Shown here one piece after another: positions 49,813 to 60,586 of a DNA stretch of 64,000 nt. The notes beneath the pieces were generated by a model, which saw only the letters and a program-made list of their open reading frames with translations, was not told where the DNA came from and searched no databases. The stretch comes from Mactra quadrangularis (Eukaryota; Mollusca; Bivalvia; Venerida; Mactridae), in NCBI GenBank assembly GCA_025267735.1, contig CM046303.1, positions 69,641,034 to 69,705,033 of the forward strand. The letters run 5' to 3'. How positions within the stretch are numbered: position 1 is the first letter of the stretch; each line of letters begins with the position of its first letter. The translations under genes were made by a program, and so were the position numbers.

Positions 49813-50009
49813 ACAAAGTTTGTATAGACAATTTAATATTTTATTAACAATCAATGTAGAACATACACATTGGAGTATGATACAATAGCTGAATAACAAT
49901 ATAAATAACGGATGAACCATAAGTAAATATTTACCATTATCATTAGTTAAATGGACATAACATGGAAATATATCTACATTATGCTTCAAGACACAACATT
50001 CAACTATTT

Positions 50010-50450
50010 CATACTAAAACAAGACCAATACAACTGAGATACAATGTTCACTAAATGGAATTTCATTACAACGTACATATACCAACAGTTTGAATTAAGA
50101 ATATCCCTCAGAAGCTTAGAGGTTGGAAATTGTTAACTCTATTTCGGATCATAATGTAAGTGAATCGTGATAAAATCACATTACTTCCCAACATGCCTAG
50201 TAACCAAGATATAACCATGACTCTCCAGTTTAGAGAAAATAAAGAAAAGATTGTTAGTGTATGAAATGGAAATAGATTTAAGATACTTTGGTAAATGGAA
50301 TGGGCTCCTTCGTTATACCTAAACTGAATTGCTTTGTTAGTGTCCTAGCAGCTTTTTTTCTCCCATTTGTGCTTTGTTACTTCAATTGAATTGTTGTTGA
50401 GCTAATTGCAGATTATTTATCTCTTTGCCATTCACTTACTAATAAAATAA
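50010..50450 (+). repeat. Repeat R, direct copy 1 (empty MITE site)
   Basis: Near-identical to 52442-52960 over about 50130-50310, both with ATAATGTAAGTGAATCGTGA, TTCCCAACATGCCTAGTAAC and CTCTCCAGTTTAGAG. It continues through TTGCTTTGTTAGTGTCC to CACTTACTAATAAAATAAT (50433-50451), where the other copy carries a MITE. Confidence 0.92.
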
Positions 50451-50818
50451 TACATAAGCAAGTGTATCGTGTATCCGAGCGGTCAACTATATATAAATGT
50501 ATTTTCCTCGAGCTACTTAGCTTAATGATTGGTAAAATAAAACAAAAAAAGTATATTTACAAGTCATGAAATATAAGATACATTTAACAACCACAACCAT
50601 ACAATATATCTATAAATACAATGATATACATGATTACGAATAGCATCACAAAGCATGATATCAATAAAAAGGCCAAAAGTAATACACATTAACAACATCA
50701 CAAAATACATACATTAGACAGTTAAGGCAAGAGTGATGCTACGATACACAAAATGATAAACTACTGTTGACAAACTAGCATGGACAATTATATACATTGC
50801 AAAATGACATAGATAACT
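50451..50818. other. No gene seen
   Basis: AT-rich DNA between R and the ~290-bp array. Confidence 0.5.
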
Positions 50819-51976
50819 ATGATAGACGAGAGCTTCTCCGAAGCTCGTCCTTGTTATCAAATGAACGGGCGATCAGAGTTACCTATCTCCGTCGCCGAAC
50901 TATATATGACAAAACATGATGGCGAGGAAAGTACAAGGGATGGGACAAACAGGAATGATTCCAAATATGCTACAGAAGTTGAGCTATCAGCTCGTCTTAA
51001 AATTATCTATGGACTGGCGAACAACATTCGCAGCCGCCGTCACTTATATGTTAATAAACTACAAGGAGGTGGACGCTGTTATACAAAAGACGGGATAACA
51101 ATACTGATGAGCTATAATATCTACATCAGCTCGTGCATATGTCAAGTTGACGAGCGACAAGAGTGAACCATCTCTGTCGCTGAGTTACTAACAATATATT
51201 CGATGACCAGTATAAAACATAAACATTAACTGGGTTTGGGATGTATAAAATACGCTGGGCTACCATAAGCTTCTCACCAAATAATCAATGCTATATCCAA
51301 TAGCTAATCTCTATTACTGGCTCTTCGACACATAATCACTAAAGCACAAACTTAAATCCTCAGTGTCTCCAGCCTTTCAACATAATACATTATTCAACTA
51401 GTATGAAACTAAGCTGGCAACCACTAGAACTCTACAATAGTTTTAGGTATATAAACATATATATCTAACACAGAGACCAAAGCCAGCAACTCTGTTACGG
51501 CTCTCAGCCTTAACCATATTCACCATCAACATCTATAGAACAATACTGCGATCCGGGCGTTTCTCCAGCTGTATACCACTCTGGGGAAGCGAGGCTTCGG
51601 CAGAGTTGCGGTAAACAACAAGGAGGACAATTGACTTCGGGTTTCCCAGGTATTTCCCATAGTGTTGTTTCACCAACAATCATATTATTCAACTAGTACA
51701 ACATTAAGCTGGCAACCACAGAAACTCTACAATAGTTTCATTTATAGACACATATCTAACACAGAGACCAAAGCCAGCAACTCTATTTCGGCTCTCAGCC
51801 TTAACCATATTCACCAACAACATCTATAGAACACTACTGCGATCCGGGCGTTTCTCCAGCTGTATACCACTCTGGGGAAGCGAGGCTTCGGCAGAGTTGC
51901 GGTAAACAACATGGAGGACAATTGACTTCGGGTTTCCCAGGTTATTCTTATAGTGTTGTCTCACCAACCATTACAT
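50819..51976. repeat. Degenerate ~290-bp tandem array, GC-richer
   Basis: The last two units (51391-51685 and 51686-51976) are a clear tandem duplication: both contain AGACCAAAGCCAGCAACTCT, CGGCTCTCAGCCTTAACC, GCGATCCGGGCGTTTCTCC and GAAGCGAGGCTTCGGCAGAG. Weaker copies precede them: GAGTTACCTATCTCCGTCGC (50876) recurs as GAGTGAACCATCTCTGTCGC (51161), and AATCTCTATTACTGGCTCT (51306) parallels AACTCTGTTACGGCTCTC. A hairpin AGCTTC-TCC-GAAGCT lies at 50831-50845. The 115-codon frame 50819-51166 has no recognisable domain; neighbouring units are not open in the matching frame, so I do not call a gene. Confidence 0.8.
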
Positions 51977-52262
51977 ACGCGTACCCACTATAACAACTAA
52001 CAATTTCAGTAAAATATATAACCGGTAGTAGATAAATATTTATTAATTAATTCTGGGGCTCAGAGTGTCGGACGTGCTAGTCTGCTGCCAACTGCAGACT
52101 GATTAAAATTGACTAATTTTCTTCTTTTACACACTTCGAAACAACTATATTCAATGAGCGTCTTAAAACAAAGACGTACTAATGCATCTTTTGATCCAGA
52201 TGAACTGACCTCAAATTGGACAATGTTAAAACCCGTATCTCTGTACCAATAATCGCCACACA
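51977..52262. other. No gene seen
   Basis: A 67-codon minus frame (52060-52263) has no recognisable domain. Confidence 0.5.
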
Positions 52263-53140
52263 AGAATTAAGGAAATTGAAACAATGGTATGTCTTTGAGT
52301 TCTATAGTTAAATGTTGTATGAACTGGTTTTTACTTTTGTACAATGCAGCAGTTAGGACTGTGTCGTGTTGTTAATATGTTTGCTGGAAGATTACTATTT
52401 ATATGTATTTGTAAATGGCATTACTAATCAGGTATTTTTCTAACAGTTTGAATTAAGGATATCCTTCAGTAGCTTGGAAAAGTGATATTGTTAACTCTAT
52501 TTCAGATCATAATGTAAGTGAATCGTGATAAAATCACATTACTTCCCAACATGCCTAGTAACCAAGATATAACCATGACTCTCCAGTTTAGAGAAAATAA
52601 AGAAAGATTGTTAGTGTATGAAATGGAAATAGATTTAAGATACTTTGGTAAATGAAATGGGGTCCATCGTGTTACCCTTATTGCTTTGTTAGTATCCTTG
52701 CAGCTTTTTTTTCTCCCATTTGCACTTTGTTACAACATTTGGATTGTTGTTGAGCTAATTGCAGATGGTTTATCTCTATGCCATTTACTTACTATTGTTC
52801 GTTTTTTTCTCAACTGTCAAAACATGAATAATTTCACCGAGTCTTCGTGCTTTTTGTCTAACACTCATGATATTGAGATAGTGTGTAATCATTCATCGTG
52901 AAATTATGTAATTTTGACAGTTGAGAAAAAAATGGACTATAATAAAATAATATATAAACAAGAATCACGGAAATTGATACATTTGTATGTCTTTGAGTTC
53001 AATAGTCGAATGTTGTATGAACTTTTTTTTTAACTTTCGTACAATAACAGCTTTCATGACATTGTCGTGTTATTCATATGTTAGCTGGAAGATTATTATT
53101 TATATGCATTTGAAAATGATATTACCTATCAGGTATTTTT
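52263..53140 (+). repeat. Repeat R, direct copy 2, with ~700-bp tandem extension
   Basis: 52263-52441 (ATTAAGGAAATTGAAACAAT, GTATGTCTTTGAGTTC, GTATGAACT, GCTGGAAGATTACTATTTATATG, AATCAGGTATTTTTC) is repeated at 52962-53140. Between them lies the R core (52442-52960), so the arrangement is one full ~700-bp unit plus a partial second. The R core is interrupted by the MITE at 52795-52937. The 71- and 79-codon frames are shadows. Confidence 0.88.
52795..52937. mobile_element. 143-bp MITE inserted into an R copy
   Basis: Inverted arms: CGTTTTTTTCTCAACTGTCA (from 52800) with AAAACATGAATAATTTCAC, against GTGAAATTATGTAATTTTGA and CAGTTGAGAAAAAAATGGAC (52899-52937), with few mismatches. It stands between TA dinucleotides (52793-52794 and 52938-52939). 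The paralogous site at 50433-50451 reads straight through CACTTACTAATAAAATAAT and has no insert, directly showing the pre-insertion state. No coding capacity; TA target preference is typical of Tc1/mariner-type MITEs. Confidence 0.87.
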
Positions 53141-53776
53141 CCGTGAATGGACCTTCCACGACCTTTCCTATTAGCATATTTAACAAAGGTTTACAGTTAT
53201 ATTTTGTCCCACAAACAAGGTGTTAACAAAAGAGCACATGGTTATATTTGTGGGTAAATGTATTTTTATTCAAACAAAAAGGTCGCACTCGGAATGGTCA
53301 ATTAGTGTGTTCCTTTACTTAATATGTACCTAGGGTTTTATCACTCAATATCTGTTTGTACGGTTACCAACATTAGACAACGGTGACCCCCTCTCAGCCA
53401 ATCAAATTGCTTAAAAAGTGTTTGATAAATCCCATAACACACGGTAAAGTGTTTGATATTATCAGATCGTTTTCTCCGTGCGTTAAACTCGAGAAAACAT
53501 TGACTGAAAGTATGGGGTGGATACAGACTTTTTTTAAGTGGGGTGCACACTAAGAACAAAATGAAATGTTATATTATAGTTCATATACAAGCGGCCACGA
53601 ACATTGGAAAAGTCTAATTATGATCTTATTTCATTAGTAAGTCATTAAATAGTACAACCCCTTGTTTAAAGTCTAGATCCGCCCCATAATCAGTTAAATA
53701 CAATCAACTGTAATGCTTCAATAAGCTTATTTGTATTTAGTATGGATTACCTGCCCCTTACCACTATCGTTATCAA
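53141..53776. other. No gene seen
   Basis: The frame at 53341-53559 (minus, 72 codons) is not recognisable. Confidence 0.5.
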
Positions 53777-54157
53777 GTCAGGCAAAGCACGATCATGGCT
53801 GCACTCCCAGTTTTTATTCAGATAAAAACAAAATTAATAACAAAATTATCGTATACGTTTTCTTTGTATAAGAAATTCAAAGTCGATTTACTGATTGCTC
53901 GTATACTTAGCGAGCAATTAATAAAAAACCATGTCTCGAAGTGAACACAATTCAGGCTTGAAATAGTCTCGTTAGAATTTCGGAAACTTTATTTATCATA
54001 AATGTAACCGAACTACTAAAAAAGGTATCCACTGTAATTCTTCTACAATGATCTTTAGATTTAAGCCCGTGTAAGGAGTGTAATGTTCATATGAAAACCC
54101 TATTATCCAATACCTAATTCATTAATAGGGCGCGGCCATTATCATGCTTTGCCTGAC
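53777..54157. mobile_element. Probable MITE with 26-bp imperfect inverted ends
   Basis: GTCAGGCAAAGCACGATCAT plus GGCTGC (53777-53802) pairs with GCGGCCATTATCATGCTTTG plus CCTGAC (54132-54157) at 23 of 26 positions. Weaker complementarity continues outward or inward with CTCCCAG/CTGGGAA. No target duplication is evident and no second copy is in the window. Confidence 0.55.
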
Positions 54158-55109
54158 GTTCTTTTACTTGTCAAAGTACGACTGGGAACCGGACAATCTA
54201 TTTGAAAGCTAACCGAAATTTTGAGAAATTAACTGTCCTTATTGCTTATTACCGGGAGACAAGGAAGCGCATTTTTATAAGTCTAAAACTACTGCAAACG
54301 AATGATTTTATTGAATTCATCCGATCAAGTTAATACAACATGGTATGTTATTTTAAAGAAAACCAAGATCTATATTTAAGACAAAAAGCTTTTCGATCAA
54401 TTGTATTTTGGATACTTCATACTTTCAACAAAACGAACGTTTAGGCGTCATCATGGGCAAATATTTATAAAACATAATGTATTTAATAATGTAATGGAGA
54501 TTTTCTACCATTTTTGTTCAGGACAATCGTCTTGATGGTTTTAAGCAGGTGAAAAAATATTGGTAGGGGTTGATTCAAAGGTCTACTTGTTCCTACATAA
54601 TAGAACGACCAGTTTTATGTAACACAATGCAATTCACATCTATCCACTCCCTTGATTACATATTTAACTGACTATTTATGAGAAATATTGTCTAAATTGA
54701 ATATTCGCATGTTTATTCTAGGTATAACAATGCAGAAAATGATGAAATTCGTAAAACAATAACATGTACTTACAGCCTAATAACACTCTTGGTTAGCCAA
54801 AACATTTTTTAGTTCTGCGATAAAGAATTATTCCTAAGACGACTCACCCTGTGATTATTTATCAAAAATGATTTTTATTCATTGTTAAACTGCCGATATG
54901 TACACGGGCACAAATATTTATATCCATGAATAACACAATCATGAGTTTTAATTATATAGCTGTCGCACGAAATTCACGACACAAATATCGTACGCTTTAG
55001 ATTAAGGCCAACCATATTTCTCTGTGTTTTATATGGCTTTAAGGTGACAGTAGTATAATAAATACGTGACAAAATAAATGAAAATGGACATTATAAACAT
55101 ACAATTTCC
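54158..55109. other. No gene seen
   Basis: AT-rich DNA without recognised features. Confidence 0.5.
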
Positions 55110-55246
55110 TACCCGTTGTCTAAGTCGGATAGAGTACTCGTAGCAGTTTGATATGAGATTTATCAACTCGCTTCGCTCGTTGATAAATCCCATATCAAAC
55201 TGCTACTCATGCTCTATCCTATACTACTGGATCGTTCAACAGGTAT
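55110..55246. mobile_element. Foldback MITE, 137 bp
   Basis: Arms 55127-55167 (GGATAGAG...GATTTATCAAC) and 55179-55219 are complementary at 36 of 41 positions around an 11-nt loop TCGCTTCGCTC. Outer parts TACCCGTTG (55110-55118) and CAACAGGTA (55238-55246) also pair, placing TA at both borders. Non-coding. Confidence 0.75.
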
Positions 55247-56213
55247 AGAACATTTAATCTCGTATTTCCTAATTATGCATATGATTGTGAAGCGCTTTTG
55301 AACATATATTCAATATGAAAAAAGCGCTGTACAAATATAATAATAATAATAACATAGGCTTGTAAAGCGATAGTTACATTTCAAAGAAGCACAGTTAGTC
55401 AAACTTAATGTATTTAGTAGTAAGAATTGTAAGAATTGTTGTTATTTATTAGTGATTATAGACATGTGACATTGTGTATGATGTTTATAATAATTGTATT
55501 AAAATAAAAGTGAAAACCAGCAACGTGCCGAATTTATAAAATGCTTAAATCGTTCGCTGTAAACAGATCAGAGAATGTGATGTACATTTGATAAACACTG
55601 CGAGTTAAAATTTGGGAATGAAGTACAAGGTATTTCAAATCAATTTAATCTGTTCAAAACATTAAGTCGTTTCAAATGAATAACATTTATATGAGCTTAC
55701 TTCATTTGTATTCTTATCACACTTTAGTGTGAAATTTAATCAAATGTAGAAAGCCAATCCTTAACGGTGTTGTTTAAAATAATCTAAACACATGCTAAAG
55801 CAAATATTTGATTGCTTATTATCACCGAAGCTGATATCACGTTCAATAGTGTTTCATGTTTTATCGAAATTATGTTTCATTCAATTCAAAGGACTTCAGT
55901 GCAGGTTTTGCATGTTTATTTGACGTTAAATTTCATCACAATTTCCTGTAGAAGATTTTGGGTGATAGAAGCCACAATTGAAAGTGTTGATGCATCCACT
56001 AGGGGAAATTGACATGATATTAGTTCCGTGTAAGTAATCCCATGGAGTTTACAAGGTTGCTATGTGAGCGTGATTGCTGTTTGTAAAACATAAGGTTTTT
56101 GCATTTGTTCAGATGTGGTGTTTGAGGTGAACAATTTGCAATCACAAATATTAATAGTATTATAATCAGATAGGAACAGTCACGTATTATATCAGAGGTA
56201 AAAGATTTCTTAG
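55247..56213. other. No gene seen
   Basis: Frames of 66-67 codons lack domains; the minus one runs into the SINE target site. Confidence 0.5.
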
Positions 56214-56226
56214 TCAGCGTCATTTG

Positions 56227-56447
56227 TTTTTGTTTTTAACGTCGTATTCATCACATATTTAAGTGTTATATATGACGACAAGCTCTTCCTACTAGAGGGT
56301 TTCTGGACACTTTTCTATTACCAGTATTAACTTACTCTACCACGAGGCCGACAACTCACGTATAGGGTATGACCTACCGCGTCCGGGATCGAACCCGCGA
56401 TCTCCGAATTCGAAGTCAGACATACCAATCATTGCCACTGCCGCGGC
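56227..56447 (-). mobile_element. tRNA-derived SINE, family A, copy 2
   Basis: Flanked by TCAGCGTCATTTG (56214-56226) and TCAGCTTCATTTG (56448-56460), a 13-bp duplication with one mismatch. The minus strand has GATCGCGGGTTCGATCCCGG (B box) and GTATGTCTGACTTCGAATTC, matching 9152-9375. The 3' hairpin pairs GTCGT (56241-56245) with ACGAC (56275-56279). The tail is short and A-rich. Confidence 0.92.
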
Positions 56448-56460
56448 TCAGCTTCATTTG

Positions 56461-58420
56461 CTCATCGGATATGCAATGGGGTCAGTATTGGGGTCTAAGA
56501 TTTCTTGGGTTCCTTGGGTAGTTTTGTGTTTGGTTTGTAGATGAAATAATACTATTATTCATTATCAGACTTTCTTATATACTTTTCTATTTCTGTTTAA
56601 TTTCTCTCTGATGACCAGCAACCATCCATCGTGTAATACTTGAATTTGACTGCGACGATATGATTTGTAGGTATGGCCTGTTTCTGACAGGAATCAAACT
56701 TAAAGCGTTCAACTCGAAAGCCAGTCGGCTACTTCTGTACTAGATATGTGTAAGTTTAAAAACAAACTAGTTAAGTTTGGGTGTTACACATATGGATGTA
56801 TTTCAATTAAACAAATGTCACTTCCAGAAATGATCGTAAATTGTTCTGTAATTATACCGACCTTGTATATGCTCAGTTCTTAGACGAGAATTCATATTGA
56901 TATACTGATAGCTAATGGTTATGACGTTTCTTAACGAAACAATTAAATATACAGGATAAATATATTAGATTAATTATTTCAAAGGTACATCACCTGTCAC
57001 TTCCATTGTTCTCTGTTGATACCCCGTAGAAGCTAACAAAGCGAACGGAAAAATGGTATTTCTCTAAACAGTATGAGCGATGTTAATTTATTCACAACCT
57101 TTGTCAGCCATGCATAAATTACTGGATTATTTCACTTCTTAACAGCATATTTACAAGGTGCTGACTTCCCAAACATTCCTAGAAAAACGTTGTTCCAAAA
57201 GTTATCTAAAACTTAAAGCTAAAACTGTTCCATACATTAGACAATTCGTGGACGACAGAGATATTTGTCGAAAAACGGAAATTTGCATTATCATTGTGCA
57301 ATCATCCGTACACGGCACAGATTGTTGCATTCTTAACATCCACGTTGAACCGACCAGTCTCTTATAAGTCAATGTCATTGATGCGATACATACTTATACT
57401 GCATAAACGTCACACTGTTTGTCTGATATGTAAATCATTTCTAGAAGATAGACTTTCACTACATGATTTCTTCATTAACGTATCATGTAGACTATTGTTG
57501 CAGGTTGTAATTGTATTTTATTGTATCATGTCACCAGTCTACAGTTGATGTTATAACATTAACACAATTATAGACTAAACTACATCAACCTTTGTCTAAG
57601 TTGATTCTTGGAAATATATCAACGTGTATGTTTTCTTTGATATTTGCAATTGAGTTGAGTTAACTTCAGTATAACCTGCATAAACAGCCACCTAATGTAA
57701 GTGGGTAATCTGGCTTCCTACCAAAAACTCACACTATTTTGAACCTGTTTAAGCACCCACCTGCTGTTTGTGGTCAGTAGTCACCCATTTCCATATAGAT
57801 TCACGAATTTGCCAGTATTAGGTGATCATGCTCAATTAAATTTTAGTATTAACAAAGTGTACTCATCATTTTATAATGGTTCCTGACGTGTGAAAAACAC
57901 TCAGTTGAGTCTTTAATTTATCAACAAAGTGTCATCACATAAAGTAATACTTCAAATATACAATTGTTATTGCCATTCGTGTCCTTTTTGAAGACCATTT
58001 AATAAGAAACTGCATTGATAATTAACTATTCAGATAACTAACCAAAGCACTTTTATCTGGTTAGGGTTAGGTTTAACCTGGTTTAAGTAGTCCCTTGTTG
58101 TAAGCCAATTTAGTCACTTCCCTTCAGTGGGTACTTAATGCAAGTTATACTGTATATGTTAATCAATTAATGTGCAGTCTTTGTCAATAATGTCAAGTTA
58201 GCTTTCTACATTTAAAATGTTCGTCAGACATAAAACATTACGTCAAGTAGCAACATTAAACAAATGGTATTTTATACTAAAACTTTGGAAAACGCTGAGA
58301 ACACTATTTCCAAAACTATTTATTAAAACCAATTAAGCTCGTAATTTGTTTTGGCTCAACAATATCACGTAAAATATAAATTGAATATAAATCATAACAT
58401 TAGTTAAGAAATGCACTCTA
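56461..58420. other. No gene seen
   Basis: Overlapping frames at 57158-57367 and 57294-57548 have no recognisable domain. Isolated GGTTAGGGTTAGG near 58060 is too short to be telomeric. Confidence 0.5.
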
Positions 58421-58915
58421 GTGTGGTTCTAGAATATTACCAGCTATGTGTATACAGCGCTCTAAGGTAAGTTGTGTGTGGTTCTAGAATATTACCAGCT
58501 ATGTGTATACAGCGCTCTAAGGTAAGTTGTGTGTGGTTCTAGAATGTTACCAGCTATGTGTATACAGCGCTCTAAGGTAAGTTGTGTGTGGTTCTAGAAT
58601 GTTACCAGCTATGTGTATACAGCGCTCTAAGGTAAGTTGTGTGTGGTTCTAGAATGTTACCAGCTATGTGTATACAGCGCTCTAAGGTAAGTTGTGTGTG
58701 GTTCTAGAATATTACCAGCTATGTGTATACAGCGCTCTAAGGTAAGTTGTGTGTGGTTCTAGAATGTTACCAGCTATGTGTATACAGCGCTCTAAGGTAA
58801 GTTGTGTGTGGTTCTAGAATATTACCAGCTATGTGTATACAACGCTCTAAGGTAAGTTGTGTGTGGTTCTAGAATGTTACCAGCTATGTGTATACAGCGC
58901 TCTAAGGTAAGTTGT
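58421..58915. repeat. Minisatellite: nine exact 55-bp units
   Basis: Units begin GTGTGGTTCTAGAAT at 58421, 58476, 58531, 58586, 58641, 58696, 58751, 58806 and 58861. They differ only at one A/G site (A, A, G, G, G, A, G, A, G in order) and by AACGCTC for AGCGCTC in unit 8. No length variation. Every unit contains CTAAGGTAAGTTG, a consensus-like splice donor. Near-identity indicates recent expansion or ongoing homogenisation. Confidence 0.99.
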
Positions 58916-59382
58916 TTCCTGGAAGATTCATTGAACTGACCAAATATTCTATCAGTCGTAATAAAATACATTTACTAATTATTTTCTGGTCTAATATATC
59001 ATCCTAAGGGAAAACTTTAGAACTTTTTTATTACAAATAAACGTAAAAAACGGGCAAATTTACCATCGGCTACAACAAACTAAATTTGTAATTATTTGAA
59101 GACCTTAAACTGTACAAATATACTAACGTTTTATTACAATAATCATGTACACCAAAGCATTCATCATTAGGAAGGTTTATTTTGTTCTGGAAAAGTTGGG
59201 ATTAAAACTTTCTTTTTCCGAACATTCAACAATCAGATTTATCCTTTTGGATTTTTTTTTTGGATAGTATTGTTACTAAATTGGACATTCCGGAGGAGGA
59301 ATAGTCGTCGCCCATGGAAAAACTCTCGTAAGATCCGCCATTGTATGAACTGTTTTATGAAGGGTTTTTATAGTTATATATA
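58916..59382. other. No gene seen
   Basis: AT-rich DNA without recognised features. Confidence 0.5.
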
Positions 59383-59384
59383 TA

Positions 59385-59635
59385 CTAGGACGAAAAAGAA
59401 ACGCCGGGTAACCTATAATGATTGTTTTAAGGGATAAATTGTATTATTGGATTATTATATTTATTTTTGTATGAAATGTCATCTGTATGGAACCAGCTGT
59501 TGAAGTTTCAATCGATTTCCGATGCTGATTATGTGAAAAAATACCCCCTTTTAACGATGACCCTTCTTTTTTTGCGAAACACGGCCGGACATGTGTTGCA
59601 TATTTTATGTACCCGGCGTTTCTTTTTCGTCCTAG
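59385..59635. mobile_element. MITE with perfect terminal inverted repeats, TA site
   Basis: TATACTAGGACGAAAAAGAA plus ACGCCGGGTA (59381-59410) is the exact reverse complement of 59610-59639 over 30 bp, including the TATA that is probably duplicated target. The element proper is about 251 bp beginning CTAGGACG. The interior has no coding frame. Perfect ends suggest a recent insertion; a Tc1/mariner-type source is plausible from the TA site. Confidence 0.9.
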
Positions 59636-59639
59636 TATA

Positions 59640-60239
59640 TTAGGAGTATTTGTTATTTATTTGTCAGCTTCACAGTTGTCGACTGTCACTGAAGTGTGTT
59701 CTACTGTTTAGTATGATCTTACAAGTTTACATAATAACTATAAACACTTTAAACTTTCACACTGTGTTGACGATAATGTATATAGATATATCATTGTGTC
59801 TTTATCTAATTAAATTACTATTATACAAGTTTTTTTTTCTTTAAAAACATTTGTAATATTTTGCAACTTATGGCTTTGATATCTGATATTGTAGATACTC
59901 GTGTTACGCTGATTTAACAGAAATTGTACTCCAACTAAACAGTAAAAGCGATTACTTGCTTATCTTTATAACAATTCCTCTCAAAGCCTCTTAAACAATC
60001 ATTCCAACTTGTATAAAACCGCTTGGTATCATGAAACACTTGATAAACTAGTAGATTCGGAAAAAGACAAAATATGGATTAGATGCAAATGATTGTTTTA
60101 CGGTTTAACTAAAATAAAATTGCACATACAAACAAAACTAACAAAATCAGCTTGATGGTTTTATATTCGTACATAAAACACTTTACATTGACAGTAAAGT
60201 CAAGTTGATGAGTTTGCAGTATTATAAAACTTTGATATA
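59640..60239. other. No gene seen
   Basis: Frames at 59650-59844 and 60109-60315 are not recognisable; the latter overlaps the next MITE. Confidence 0.5.
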
Positions 60240-60586
60240 TAAGGTACTCATCCACAGATTTCAAATTGAATATCAACTTTTCTAAATTTATCAAAATTGT
60301 AATTTTTGGAAGCATTAAAACAAAGCTCTTATAATGACAATTTTAATGCAAATTTACATACAACTACAAATGATAGTGTTCCATGTACATGTACTACAAA
60401 TCTACTCCGCATGTAACGGTATAGACAATTTTAGTGCATTTCTTTTACTTTGATCGTATATTACTTGCAGCCTATTTGTCAGTTCGTCTTAGAATATTAA
60501 GAATTTATTTTTGATACAGTTACAGACACTGAATGGTATTTTGAAATATAGGAAAATTTAACCAAATCTGTGAACTAGTACCTTTA
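60240..60586 (+). mobile_element. MITE with AAGGTACTC inverted ends, copy 2
   Basis: Same family and orientation as 1395-1710. Ends TAAGGTACTCATCCACAGATT and TCTGTGAACTAGTACCTTTA, so the terminal repeats are slightly eroded. About 50 bp in the middle (around TTCCATGTACATGTACTACA) are not in copy 1. No coding capacity. Confidence 0.8.

Larger units (their letters stand above)
45850..49970 (+). repeat. Segmental duplication block B
   Basis: Collinear with block A but about 0.8 kb longer; part of the excess is a family B SINE at 47301-47589 and more unmatched sequence lies at 45980-47120. The last ~190 bp are about 95% identical to block A by eye, while the rest is clearly more diverged. Frames inside (46333-46575, 48234-48518, 48729-48929, 49780-49989, all minus) are not conserved between blocks and are not called. 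Confidence 0.85.

Noticed and set aside
51108..51145. Hammerhead ribozyme (CTGATGAG followed by a GAGCT/AGCTC stem)
   Set aside because: The required GAAA box after stem II is missing (GTGC instead) and stems I and III are not evident.
52060..52263. 67-codon minus frame with Cys residues
   Set aside because: No domain, no conservation in the neighbouring tandem units.
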